From positions 1 through 24,987 of the forward strand of contig CAZTPF010000029.1 in NCBI GenBank assembly GCA_964614655.1: 24,987 nucleotides of DNA, written 5' to 3'. The position numbers and the translations under genes are program-made. Numbering within the stretch: the stretch's first letter is position 1; each line of letters starts with the position of its first letter. The notes under the pieces were generated by a model, which was given only the letters and a program-made list of their open reading frames with translations, did not search any database and was not told the DNA's origin. This stretch comes from Casp-actino8 sp964614655. Its GTDB lineage: Bacteria; Actinomycetota; Acidimicrobiia; Acidimicrobiales; Ilumatobacteraceae. Of this stretch, positions 14,762 through 22,164 are shown piece after piece.

Positions 14762-16257
14762 ATGAAGATGAGGGGGATGCCCGTTCGACGACGGGCCTGG
14801 ATCGCATTGGCCGTCGCTGGTTCGATGGCCTTTGCCGCGTGCGGAGGCGACGACGGGGGAGGCGCGAGCGATGCTCCGGCCGAGACGGCGGCACCGAGTG
14901 CCACCGAAGCTCCGGCCGACTCGTCGAGCGACGACACCGAGGCGCCGGCCGAGACGTCGGCTCCGTCCGACGAACCCGGACCGCCCACTGGTGCCGAACT
15001 GGTTGTCGGCATGGTCAACACCGAAGGTGGAGCCGGACTCGACTTCCCCGACATTCGTCGCTTCATCGAAGCAGCCGTCGAATACACCAATGAACACGGC
15101 GGACTCGGCAATCGTCCCGTGAAGCTCGAGACGTGCGTCGCCAACGGATCACCGGAGACGTCGCAGGCCTGTGCACAGGAACTGGTCGGAAAGAACGTCG
15201 AGCTCATCTTGTTGGGTCTCGACCTCTTCCCCGATTACAAGACCTACGAAGCGGCCAGTATTCCGATCATCGGTGTGTTGCCGATCCTGCCCATCGACTA
15301 CACGGCCAATGCCCTGTTCCTCACCGGAGGTAACGCGACCTCACAGGCGGCGACAGCTGCCGTGGCCAAGGACTACTTCAACGCCACGAACGTGTCGATC
15401 ATCCACGCCGACANNNNNNNNNNNNNNNNNNNNNNNNNNNNNNNNNNNNNNNNNNNNNNNNNNNNNNNNNNNNNNNNNNNNNNNNNNNNNNNNNNNNNNN
15501 NNNNNNNNNNNNNGCCGTGGCCAAGGACTACTTCAACGCCACGAACGTGTCGATCATCCACGCCGACAACGCCGGTGCCAACTCGACGGCCGCATCTCTC
15601 ACCGCAGCTCTCGACAAGGCCGGCATCGCATGGAAGGCCGTGAAGGGCGGCGACAACGAGACCGATGCGGGCTATCAGGGCCTGATGCGTGAAGCTGCCA
15701 GCAACAACCCCGACGTGATCGTGTCGTTGTATTCCGATGCCGGATGCATCGGCACCATGCGTGGCCGCGCCTCGCTCGGTATCACGATCCCGGTGATCAC
15801 CACCAACATCTGCGCCGACAAGGACGTGATCGACGTCGTGGGTGACGAAGCCGAAGGTTGGTTGTTCGCCGGACTCCCCGAAGAGAAGGACACGCCTGAC
15901 CGTGCTCTTCTGAAGCGCCTGTTGGCCCCGGTCATGGGCATCCCCGAAGAAGAGGTGACATCGGCCGGCCTCGGTCTCGGCGGTCTCGGCTACAGCCTGT
16001 ACATGTCGCTCGTCGACTACGGCAATCAGATGGTCGAGCAGGGAATCGAACTCACGGGTGAGTCGTTGTACGACTTCGTGAAGAACGGCGAGGACCTGTA
16101 CTTCTTCGGTGGGGTCACACCGATCGACTGCGGTGCGTCGGCGGCCTATCCGTCGGTGTGCTCCTTCGTCTTCCCCTTCGCGGAGTACAAGGGCGATGGA
16201 GTCGTCGGTCCGGTCGACGATCTGGGACTGGTCGACAGTCTCCCGTATCTCCCCTGA
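14762..16257 (+). CDS. LivK-type ABC substrate-binding lipoprotein (split by false gap)
   Basis: This is a periplasmic-binding-protein-type I receptor of the branched-chain amino acid/amide ABC family. The N-terminus MKMRGMPVRRRAWIALAVAG is a signal peptide with lipobox FAAC and the lipid-anchored Cys at 27. A Ser/Thr/Glu/Ala-rich tether runs to about residue 78. The binding domain begins with ELVVGMVNTEGG and continues IRRFIEAAVEYTNEHGGLGNRPVKLETC. The 100-N gap at 15414-15513 interrupts it. Deleting the Ns plus one 55-bp duplicate restores a single frame of 446 aa, reading IIHAD-NAGANSTAA across the joint. Related receptors bind branched-chain amino acids, amides, urea or aromatic acids, and the ligand here is unknown. 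The start has GGAGGGGG about 5 nt upstream. The permease gene follows after 45 bp, but no ATPase genes are present. Confidence 0.88.
15359..15413 (+). repeat. 55-bp duplicate, left flank of gap 2
   Basis: Identical to 15514-15568 across the N run and coding the same residues in the same gene. It is an assembly overlap, not a tandem repeat. Confidence 0.95.
15414..15513. other. Assembly gap 2, 100 Ns (artefact)
   Basis: A 100-N placeholder between two contig ends that overlap by 55 bp. Collapsing 155 bp yields one intact binding-protein gene, so no sequence is likely to be missing. Confidence 0.95.
15514..15568 (+). repeat. 55-bp duplicate, right flank of gap 2
   Basis: Exact copy of 15359-15413. 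The same overlap length as at gap 1 points to a fixed assembly k-mer. Confidence 0.95.
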
Positions 16258-16302
16258 CATGAGAGACGTTGTCGGGCAGCAGATGGACGAGGTGAACGGT
16301 CG

Positions 16303-18127
16303 ATGACCGACTACCTCTTCTATCTGCTGCTCGGTAGCGCAGCAGGGGCGATCATCGCCGCCCTCGGCGTCGGCATGGTCATCACCTATCAGGCCTCGGG
16401 GGTGGTGAACTTCGCGGCCGGCGCCATGGCCATGTGGTCGACGTACGTGTACGCCGATCTACGCAACGGCTCGTATCCGTTCCCGATTCCCGGCCTTCCC
16501 GATCGATACCACTTCGGTGACGACGTCGGATATCGGTGGGCACTTCTACTCGCGCTCCTCACGTCGGCTCTGCTCGGGCTCTTGGTGTACGTCCTCATCT
16601 TCAGGCCGTTACGACAAGCACCAGCCCTGGCCAAGGTCGTGGCGAGTGTCGGTCTCATCATCGTCTTCATCACCTTGGTCGTCCGCCGCTTCGAGGACAT
16701 GTCGGCGATTCGCGTTCCGAAGATCCTTCCGCGAGAACCGGTCACCATCACTCGCGATCTCACCGTTCCTCGTGACGGCTTGTGGCTGTTGTTCATCGTG
16801 GTCGTGATCGCCGCCGCACTGTGGGCGGGCAGCCGCTTCCTGCGGATCGGCCTGGCCATCCGTGCGTCGGCCGAGAACGAAAAAGGCGCCGTGCTCCTCG
16901 GTTACTCGCCCGACTTCCTGGCCGGACTCGGCTGGGTTCTGTCGTCGGTTCTCACCACATTGCTCGCCATCCTGGCCGCCCCTCAATTGCAGCTGAACCC
17001 GACCATCTACACGTTCGGATTCCTGGTACCCGCTCTGGGTGCGGCTCTCATCGGAAAGTTCCAGAACTTCGGGCCGACCGTCGTGACGGGTGTGCTCATC
17101 GGCATGGGCCAGTCGCTCTGCACGAAACTGCAGAACGACATCTCGTGGTTCCCCGAATACGGAGCACGAGAAGGAATCCCGTTCGTCATCATCATCCTCA
17201 CCATGGTGTTCCTCGGTGAGCGCCTGCCCGATCGTGGAGCGGTGAAGATGTGGAAGTTGCCCACGGTGCCTCCGGCACGAGTCACCCCGGTGTCGTTCCT
17301 CGTGCCGACTCTGGCGGCCATCGCCGGCATCGTTCTGCTCGGTCCGTTGTGGAGGGCGGCGATCATGACGACGGTCATCGCGGCCGTGCTCGCATTGTCG
17401 CTCGTCGTCCTCACCGGTTTCGGCGGTCAGACCTCGCTCTCGCAGATGGCCTTCGCCGGAGTGGCCGGCTTCGCACTGTCGAAGTTGGCCACGCAGTACG
17501 ACATCCCGTTCCCGATCGCGCCCCTGCTCGCCGCCATCGGAGCGATGATCTTCGGATTGATCGTCGGCATCCCGGCCCTACGAGTGCGAGGAACCAATCT
17601 GGCCATCGTCACTCTGGCCGGTGGGGTGACCATCGCCGAGTTCGTGTTCAAGAACCCGTGGGTCATCGGTGACATCTCGACCGGCGGTGCCAAGGTTCCC
17701 AATCCGTCTCTGGGCGGCTGGGACCTGGGCCTGGTGTACGGCACCAAGGTGTCGCGTCCGNNNNNNNNNNNNNNNNNNNNNNNNNNNNNNNNNNNNNNNN
17801 NNNNNNNNNNNNNNNNNNNNNNNNNNNNNNNNNNNNNNNNNNNNNNNNNNNNNNNNNNNNGCCTCGCTCACGGCTCTCTCGGTCGCCTACCTCGGCGGCA
17901 TCACGAGTGTGAGTGGTGCAGTCACCGCCGGTATCACGGCTCAAGCCGGAATCGCGTTCTACGGAATGAGTCGTCTCTTCGACGGGCTGGGAAGTTGGGA
18001 AGCGTTGATCGGCGGCGTGCTGCTCATCGTCACGGCGATTCTCAATCCCGAAGGCATCGCCGGTGGCATTCGACTGCAGGTGGCCGAGGCTCGCGCCAAG
18101 AAGCAAAGGGCGATGGCCAACGCCTGA
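16303..18127 (+). CDS. Fused LivH-LivM ABC permease (contains real gap)
   Basis: This is an inner-membrane permease in which LivH-like and LivM-like halves are joined in one chain. The LivH half (about 1-310) starts LFYLLLGSAAGAIIAALGVGMVITYQASGVVNFAAGAMAM and includes GLAIRASAENEKGAVLLGY, the likely ATPase-coupling loop. The LivM half starts near IMTTVIAAVLALSLVVLTGFGGQTSLSQMAFAGVAGF and has LRVRGTNLAIVTLAGGVTIAEFVF. A 100-N gap at 17761-17860 removes the LivM coupling-loop region. The sequence resumes with ASLTALSVAYLGGITSVSGAV in another frame, because 100 is not a multiple of three. It then runs to a stop at 18125-18127. By comparison with LivM, roughly 80-90 residues seem lost (inference). 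GAGGTGA at 16289-16295, 7 nt before the ATG, supports the start. No LivG/LivF ATPase is adjacent, so a partner encoded elsewhere is needed. Confidence 0.88.
17761..17860. other. Assembly gap 3, 100 Ns (real missing sequence)
   Basis: The flanks share no duplicated sequence, unlike gaps 1 and 2. The missing stretch codes part of LivM. The true length should be a multiple of three and is probably longer than 100 nt. Confidence 0.85.
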
Positions 18128-18136
18128 ACCGGTCAC

Positions 18137-18142
18137 TAGTGT
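18137..18142 (+). promoter_or_regulatory. -10 element, leaderless 2OG oxygenase
   Basis: TAGTGT lies 7 nt before GTG 18150, in the 22-bp spacer after the permease stop. No ribosome binding site is present. This favours GTG 18150 over a start at 18063 inside the permease gene. Confidence 0.5.
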
Positions 18143-18149
18143 CGCTCAC

Positions 18150-19154
18150 GTGACGCTCCCGGTCGTCGATCTCTCACCATTCGCCACTGGCGCCGATCAC
18201 GGCTCGTCGGCGGCCCGTGAATCGGCCCGCCAGATCGACACCATCTGTCGACGTCTCGGATTCCTGCTCGTCACCGGACACGGTGTGGCGGAGGCGACCA
18301 AGCAGCGATTCCTCGATGCGATGCGCGAGTTCTTCGCGTTGCCGGCTGAGCAGAAAGAGCTCATTTCGATAGGTCGAAGTGCCCATCACCGCGGTTACGT
18401 GGCGATGGAGGCCGAGAGTTTGGAGGGAGCTCTCGGAGATGGTGGTGACATCACGGGCTATCGCGCCGGTGACCTGAAAGAGACCATCGACTCCGGGATC
18501 GAGCACGGGCTCGACCACCCTGAAGTCGTGGCCGGCACACCGCTCCACGGACCGAACCAACTCCCCGACCTACCCGGGTTCCGAGATGCTTGGCAGGCCT
18601 ACTTCGACGAGGTCACCGAAGCATCGCTACGAATGCAACGTGGTCTGGCCATGGCTCTTGATCTCGATCCCGACTTCTTCGAACACCTCGATGGCGAGAC
18701 GATGTTGCATCTGCGCATGCTCCACTACCCGCCGAGTGATCGAGTGACTCCAGCGCCCGGGCAGCTCGGCTGCGGAACCCATACCGACTACGGAACCATC
18801 ACGTTGTTGGCCGACGACGGAGTGGGAGGCCTTCAGGTGCAGGATCGCTCCGGCGACTGGATCGACGTGGTCGTTCCGGACGGACATCTGGTGGTCAACC
18901 TCGGCGACCTCATGGCCATCTGGACGAACGACAGGTACGTGTCGAACCCTCATCGGGTGGTGAATCCCGTCGGACGGGATCGTTATTCGATCCCGTTGTT
19001 CGTGACCCCACCGTTTCATGCGCGGATCGAGTGTCTGCCCACGTGTCAGTCAGTTGACGAGCCGCCCCGTCACGAGCCGATGGTCTCGGGACCGTACTTG
19101 CTGTCGCGTTTCGACGGAACGCACAGCTATCGCAATCCGATCCTCGGTCATTGA
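18150..19154 (+). CDS. 2-oxoglutarate/Fe(II) oxygenase, isopenicillin N synthase-like
   Basis: This is a non-heme iron oxygenase of 334 aa with the DIOX_N plus 2OG-FeII_Oxy layout. The N-terminal part LPVVDLSPF, then CRRLGFLLVTGHGV and FFALPAEQKELI, is typical. The iron ligands are His 211 and Asp 213 (GTHTDYGTITLL) and His 268 (NPHRVVNP). The 2-oxoglutarate-binding RxS is Arg 278/Ser 280 (RYSIPLFV). The family hydroxylates, desaturates or cyclises small molecules, so no substrate can be assigned. It lies 22 bp after the Liv permease on the same strand and may be read through from that operon, but it also has a -10 element directly upstream. The start is GTG 18150, since the frame upstream overlaps the permease. 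The stop is 10 bp from that of the convergent unrecognised gene. Confidence 0.92.
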   Translation: MTLPVVDLSPFATGADHGSSAARESARQIDTICRRLGFLLVTGHGVAEATKQRFLDAMREFFALPAEQKELISIGRSAHHRGYVAMEAESLEGALGDGGDITGYRAGDLKETIDSGIEHGLDHPEVVAGTPLHGPNQLPDLPGFRDAWQAYFDEVTEASLRMQRGLAMALDLDPDFFEHLDGETMLHLRMLHYPPSDRVTPAPGQLGCGTHTDYGTITLLADDGVGGLQVQDRSGDWIDVVVPDGHLVVNLGDLMAIWTNDRYVSNPHRVVNPVGRDRYSIPLFVTPPFHARIECLPTCQSVDEPPRHEPMVSGPYLLSRFDGTHSYRNPILGH

Positions 19155-19159
19155 CCAGG
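19142..19159. terminator. Possible bidirectional terminator hairpin
   Basis: CCT-c-GGTC, loop ATT, GACC-AGG forms a 7-bp stem with one bulged C. It overlaps the stop codon of the 2OG oxygenase and lies just before the convergent stop at 19165. There is no T tract, so support is moderate to weak. Confidence 0.35.
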
Positions 19160-19164
19160 CATGG

Positions 19165-19596
19165 TCACGGCCATCGACCCGCAGCGCGTCCTCGCCATTC
19201 TTCGTCGGTCCACAGAGCGCGGATCTCGGTCGAGATGAAGTCACTCGTCCAGCGAACCATGTCGGCCCACGGAAACTCGGCGCTCGCCATCTCGGTGAAG
19301 GCCATGCCGGCCAGGATCAATTCGGCGTCTTCGATGTGAATCTCGAAATCCTTGGCCGGATGATCGCGATCACTCGCCGAGTGCGGGTCGGACTCGGTCA
19401 TCCCCCAGGACTCGTCGGGCCACAGAGTTTCGATGCGATTTTCGAGTGCGACGATCTCCTCGAGGTTCCACGAACGACGTCCCCAGCCGGTGTCCTCACC
19501 GCCGAACATCACGAGTTGGTCGGACATGATGCCGAGAATGATCCGCAGAGCCGAGGCGGCGTCTCGTTCGAGGGGCATGATCCGCATCTCGCTCAT
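19165..19596 (-). CDS. Unrecognised acidic Trp-rich protein, 143 aa
   Basis: I do not recognise this family. ATG 19596 is chosen because AAGGAGG (19608-19602) lies 5 nt upstream, a strong ribosome binding site. An in-frame ATG at 19656 has none. The protein is acidic and tryptophan-rich, with no signal peptide or membrane segment. The pattern LWxDExW occurs twice (LWPDESW near the middle and LWTDEEW near the C-terminus), suggesting two structural repeats. A helical run AASALRIILGIMSDQLVMFGGEDTGWG opens the chain. Another segment, FEIHIEDAELILAGMAFTEMA, sits between the motifs. It is divergent from the exported-protein pair. A 14-codon ORF with its own ribosome binding site lies 99 bp upstream on the same strand. 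Function is unknown. Confidence 0.75.
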   Translation of the reverse strand: MSEMRIMPLERDAASALRIILGIMSDQLVMFGGEDTGWGRRSWNLEEIVALENRIETLWPDESWGMTESDPHSASDRDHPAKDFEIHIEDAELILAGMAFTEMASAEFPWADMVRWTSDFISTEIRALWTDEEWRGRAAGRWP

Positions 19597-19695
19597 CACG
19601 TCCTCCTTGAGGGTTCGTTGACCAGAACCTGACGGTCGACTCCGGGTGAAGTGCAAAGAGTCTGGCAGAGCAGTGGTCGGCCTGTCGTGGTGGGC

Positions 19696-19740
19696 TCAGC
19701 CGACAGGGCGGACGACCCATTCACCTTGACGATTCGGCAT
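19696..19740 (-). CDS. Candidate 14-aa small ORF (MPNRQGEWVVRPVG)
   Basis: This ORF, too short for standard gene calling, starts with ATG 19740. GAAGGAGA (19753-19746) sits 5 nt upstream, among the best ribosome binding sites in the window. It ends at TGA 19696-19698, leaving 99 bp before the next gene on the same strand. The peptide resembles the beginning of short actinobacterial proteins with a G-x-W-V/A-V-R-x-x-G opening (DUF2188-like, from memory). The usual continuation is not found downstream in any frame I checked. It may be a leader peptide for the downstream gene, a microprotein, or a decayed gene start. Confidence 0.4.
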   Translation of the reverse strand: MPNRQGEWVVRPVG

Positions 19741-19795
19741 ATCAGTCTCCTTCGACGGGTTCGTGCGTCCCACACCCATTTCGGAGGAGGAAGAC

Positions 19796-20407
19796 ATGAT
19801 TCGCATTCCACGAACGATCGCACCCTTGGTCATCGGGATCGCGTCGACGGCTGCCTGCGGCTCGGCGACGACCAACGAGCCGATCGGCACCTTGGAGCGC
19901 GCTACGTCTCGGCCACTTGCCGTGATCGACTCATCGGCGACGACCGACGCTCCTGTGCCGTCAGGTCTTGCCGAGGAGCGGTCGGATTCCGATGTGGCGT
20001 CGGCGTTCGAATGGTTGATGCTCGGACGCATCGAATGCGGACGGCGTCCTCACGAATGCGACGTCGATCGACTGGCCGTGCCCGGTTCACCGGTGCACGA
20101 CGCCTTGACCGGGGTGATGGCCGATCGGATCCGTTACGGGATCGTCGCCTCCGATCGCGGAGCGCACCGTTTCCGCATCGACGAGATCGTTCCCGTGGCG
20201 CTCGACGAGGTGACCCTTCGGGTCTGTCATAGCGACGACGTCGTACTCACCATGGCCGTCGCCCCCGGGCGGCCCGGCGCGATCTTCGACGAAGCGTGGT
20301 CGAGTCATTGGTCGCTCTGGACGATGAAGTCGATCGACGGTGCTTGGCGATGGACCGAAGAGAACGTCGAGCGACGTGTGTACGAGGAGGAGTTGTGCGG
20401 TTTGTGA
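19796..20407 (+). CDS. Putative lipoprotein of unknown function, 203 aa
   Basis: ATG 19796 follows GGAGGAGGA with a short spacer. The ORF could extend to 19763 but lacks a better signal there. The N-terminus MIRIPRTIAPLVIGIASTAA-C (Cys 21) looks like a lipoprotein signal, though the residue at -3 is Thr rather than the usual Leu. A Ser/Thr/Pro/Glu-rich tether leads to a folded part of about 130 residues. This begins VASAFEWLMLGRIECGRRPHECDVDRLA and ends with a beta-rich stretch HWSLWTMKSIDGAWRWTEENVERRVYEEELCGL, reminiscent of NTF2-like secreted proteins. Its two cysteine-flanked segments may form disulfides outside the cell. The last 13 bases overlap the next gene, so the two are translationally coupled and probably act together on the cell surface. 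No function is known. Confidence 0.72.
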   Translation: MIRIPRTIAPLVIGIASTAACGSATTNEPIGTLERATSRPLAVIDSSATTDAPVPSGLAEERSDSDVASAFEWLMLGRIECGRRPHECDVDRLAVPGSPVHDALTGVMADRIRYGIVASDRGAHRFRIDEIVPVALDEVTLRVCHSDDVVLTMAVAPGRPGAIFDEAWSSHWSLWTMKSIDGAWRWTEENVERRVYEEELCGL

Positions 20408-21228
20408 AGTGGATACCCGTGGTCGCCATGGCGATGGCGACGACGATGTCGTGGATGCCGGCACGCGTGGCGGCAATCGACGGTTCGGGCTCCGGGGGAG
20501 CGGCTGACGGCTCGATCTGGGCCGGTGTTCAGACGGGAACTCCTCCGTCGGAGGGTTCGGCGTCCACGTGCACGTGGGCGATCGAGAGCGGTTACGACTC
20601 GAGCACCGGTGAAGGTTCCGAGGATCCCATCACCATGACCATGAACGGCGTCGAATACATCCTCTACACGCGTTCGTGCAGCGGATGGTCGACAGTGGTG
20701 TGGGTTCCCCAACTCGATCCCGCACAATTGGCCCAGCAGGCGTCGGTTCTCGTCCGGGCCCAGCTGAGTTCACCGGCTGTGCATCTCGCACCACCGGCCG
20801 ACGCCGGAGTGGTCACCGTTGCGACTTGGATCTGGGCCGATCGCTCGTGGTGGAAGCCGGTCTCGGCCACTGCGTGGTTGCCGACACCCGGAGGTGTGAT
20901 CTGGGCTCGCGCCACGGCCACTCCGGTGCGGATGACTTTCTCCACCGAGGATTCGGTCGACGACGGACGGAGTCGTCGTTCGGTGGTGTGCGACGGACCG
21001 GGTGACGTCTGGGATCCCTCGAAAGGTGACGATCGGGAATCCGACTGCTCCTACACGTATCGACACGCGTCGACCTCCCATGCTTCGGGTCGCTTCGACG
21101 CATCGGTTGCCGTCGACTGGGAGATCAGTTGGAGATCGAACGTGGGACCGGGAGGCCGACTGCCGGGTTACACCACGAACATGTCGATGCGTGTCACGGT
21201 GCAAGAACTTCAGGCTCTGGTCGGTTGA
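20395..21228 (+). CDS. Secreted beta-rich protein of unknown function, 277 aa
   Basis: The start is GTG 20395, with AGGAGG at 20385-20390 inside the preceding gene. Starts further upstream would put the signal peptide internally. The N-terminus RFVKWIPVVAMAMATTMSWMPARVAA is a signal peptide, with cleavage likely near residue 26-28. The mature part contains WTTLW-like and WIW motifs (GVVTVATWIWADRSWWKPVSATAW). It continues with a beta-domain ATPVRMTFSTEDS ... VVCDGPGDVWDPS ... DCSYTYRHAS ... VDWEISWRSN, ending TVQELQALVG. This order of motifs matches a group of exported actinobacterial proteins often annotated, doubtfully, as ATP/GTP-binding, with a PKD-like fold. I see no Walker motifs, so that label is not supported here. 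It overlaps the lipoprotein gene by 13 nt and the convergent transporter gene by 35 nt at its end. Confidence 0.78.
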   Translation: MRFVKWIPVVAMAMATTMSWMPARVAAIDGSGSGGAADGSIWAGVQTGTPPSEGSASTCTWAIESGYDSSTGEGSEDPITMTMNGVEYILYTRSCSGWSTVVWVPQLDPAQLAQQASVLVRAQLSSPAVHLAPPADAGVVTVATWIWADRSWWKPVSATAWLPTPGGVIWARATATPVRMTFSTEDSVDDGRSRRSVVCDGPGDVWDPSKGDDRESDCSYTYRHASTSHASGRFDASVAVDWEISWRSNVGPGGRLPGYTTNMSMRVTVQELQALVG

Positions 21229-22150
21229 TCGGACCGACACGACGTGAACGTTGCGACCAGATCACACCGCTGATGACGAGAGCCGCTCCCACCAGTTGCA
21301 CGGGAGCGAGCGATTCGCCGAGGAAGAGCACGACCCATAGCAACGTGATGGCCGGTTCGATCGATGCGACGAGAGCGGCTGGGGCCGGACCGAGATAGCG
21401 GACCCCGAGCAGGAACGCGGTGGTCGACACGACGGTGCCGATCACACCGAGACCGAGCATCGACCAGACGTACTTGTGTCCGGACGGAACGTCGACACCG
21501 CCGACCGTGGCCACGACGACCAGCGCGAAGACGAGTGATCCGGTGAGCCCCCAGGCCGCAGTGACGAAGCCGTCGTGCACGTGTCGAGTCGGTCGCTCGG
21601 TGAGTGACGAATCGTTCGTTCCGACAAGTTTCTCCGAATACAGGATGTAGCACGCGTAGATGAACGAATTGGCGAGGGTCAGGAACATTCCGGTGATCGC
21701 ACGACCATCGGTGCCACTCGAGATCTCGGGGAAAGTCAGTGCGACACCGACGAGAGTCAGGACGACGGCACCCCACAACTGTCGCGACGTCGGCTTGCCC
21801 ACGAACCAGGCGCCGATGGCGACCATGGCTGGGTACGTGTAACACAGCACGATGTACACGGCACCGCTCAGTCGTTCGAGAGATTCGAACGCGACGTACG
21901 CCATCAGACCGAACGACACACCGGCCATGAATGGTGGCATCCATCGAACGTCGCGCACGCGGGCACCGACTCCACGCGACTGTCGAAGAGCGACGATCGA
22001 CCACGAAATCGGAACGGCGATCGCGAAGCGCCAGAACAAGACGTCGGTCGTTCGCAGCTGTTCGAGAACGTTCTTTCCGAAGACGGTGAAGAGGGAATAG
22101 GCGAACGCACTCGTCAGGATCCAGAGAACGCCTCGCCGAGTGGACGACAC
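21194..22150 (-). CDS. EamA/DMT family transporter
   Basis: This is a drug/metabolite transporter superfamily membrane protein of 318 aa with about ten hydrophobic helices arranged as two EamA repeats (roughly 8-140 and 160-305). The opening RRGVLWILTSAFAYSLFTVFGKNVLEQLRTTDVLFWRFAIAVPISW is a classic EamA first unit. The second repeat ends LGPAPAALVASIEPAITLLWVVLFLGESLAPVQLVGAALVISGVIW, the family signature. Such proteins export or import amino acids, nucleobases or other metabolites, and the substrate is unknown. GTG 22150 is preceded by TAGCGT with 8 nt between them, and that -10 contains the stop codon of the upstream GGDEF gene. The 3' end overlaps the convergent secreted-protein gene by 35 bp. 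It may be an operon member after the GGDEF gene or transcribed from its own leaderless promoter. Confidence 0.9.
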   Translation of the reverse strand: MSSTRRGVLWILTSAFAYSLFTVFGKNVLEQLRTTDVLFWRFAIAVPISWSIVALRQSRGVGARVRDVRWMPPFMAGVSFGLMAYVAFESLERLSGAVYIVLCYTYPAMVAIGAWFVGKPTSRQLWGAVVLTLVGVALTFPEISSGTDGRAITGMFLTLANSFIYACYILYSEKLVGTNDSSLTERPTRHVHDGFVTAAWGLTGSLVFALVVVATVGGVDVPSGHKYVWSMLGLGVIGTVVSTTAFLLGVRYLGPAPAALVASIEPAITLLWVVLFLGESLAPVQLVGAALVISGVIWSQRSRRVGPINRPEPEVLAP

Positions 22151-22158
22151 GAGTGGCG

Positions 22159-22164
22159 ACGCTA
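22159..22164 (-). promoter_or_regulatory. -10 element, leaderless EamA transporter
   Basis: TAGCGT on the minus strand lies 8 nt before GTG 22150. Its first three bases are the TAG stop codon of the GGDEF gene, so the promoter is fused to the end of that gene. Confidence 0.45.

Noticed and set aside
18063..18149. Extended N-terminus of the 2OG oxygenase overlapping the permease
   Set aside because: The family N-terminus (LPVVDLSPF) begins right after GTG 18150, which also has a matching -10 element.
16303..18153. Frameshifted or truncated permease pseudogene
   Set aside because: The frame change coincides exactly with the 100-N gap, and sequence on both sides is well-conserved LivM.
20395..21228. 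Annotation of the secreted protein as ATP/GTP-binding
   Set aside because: No Walker A or B motif is visible. The label seems to be carried over from database names for similar exported proteins.
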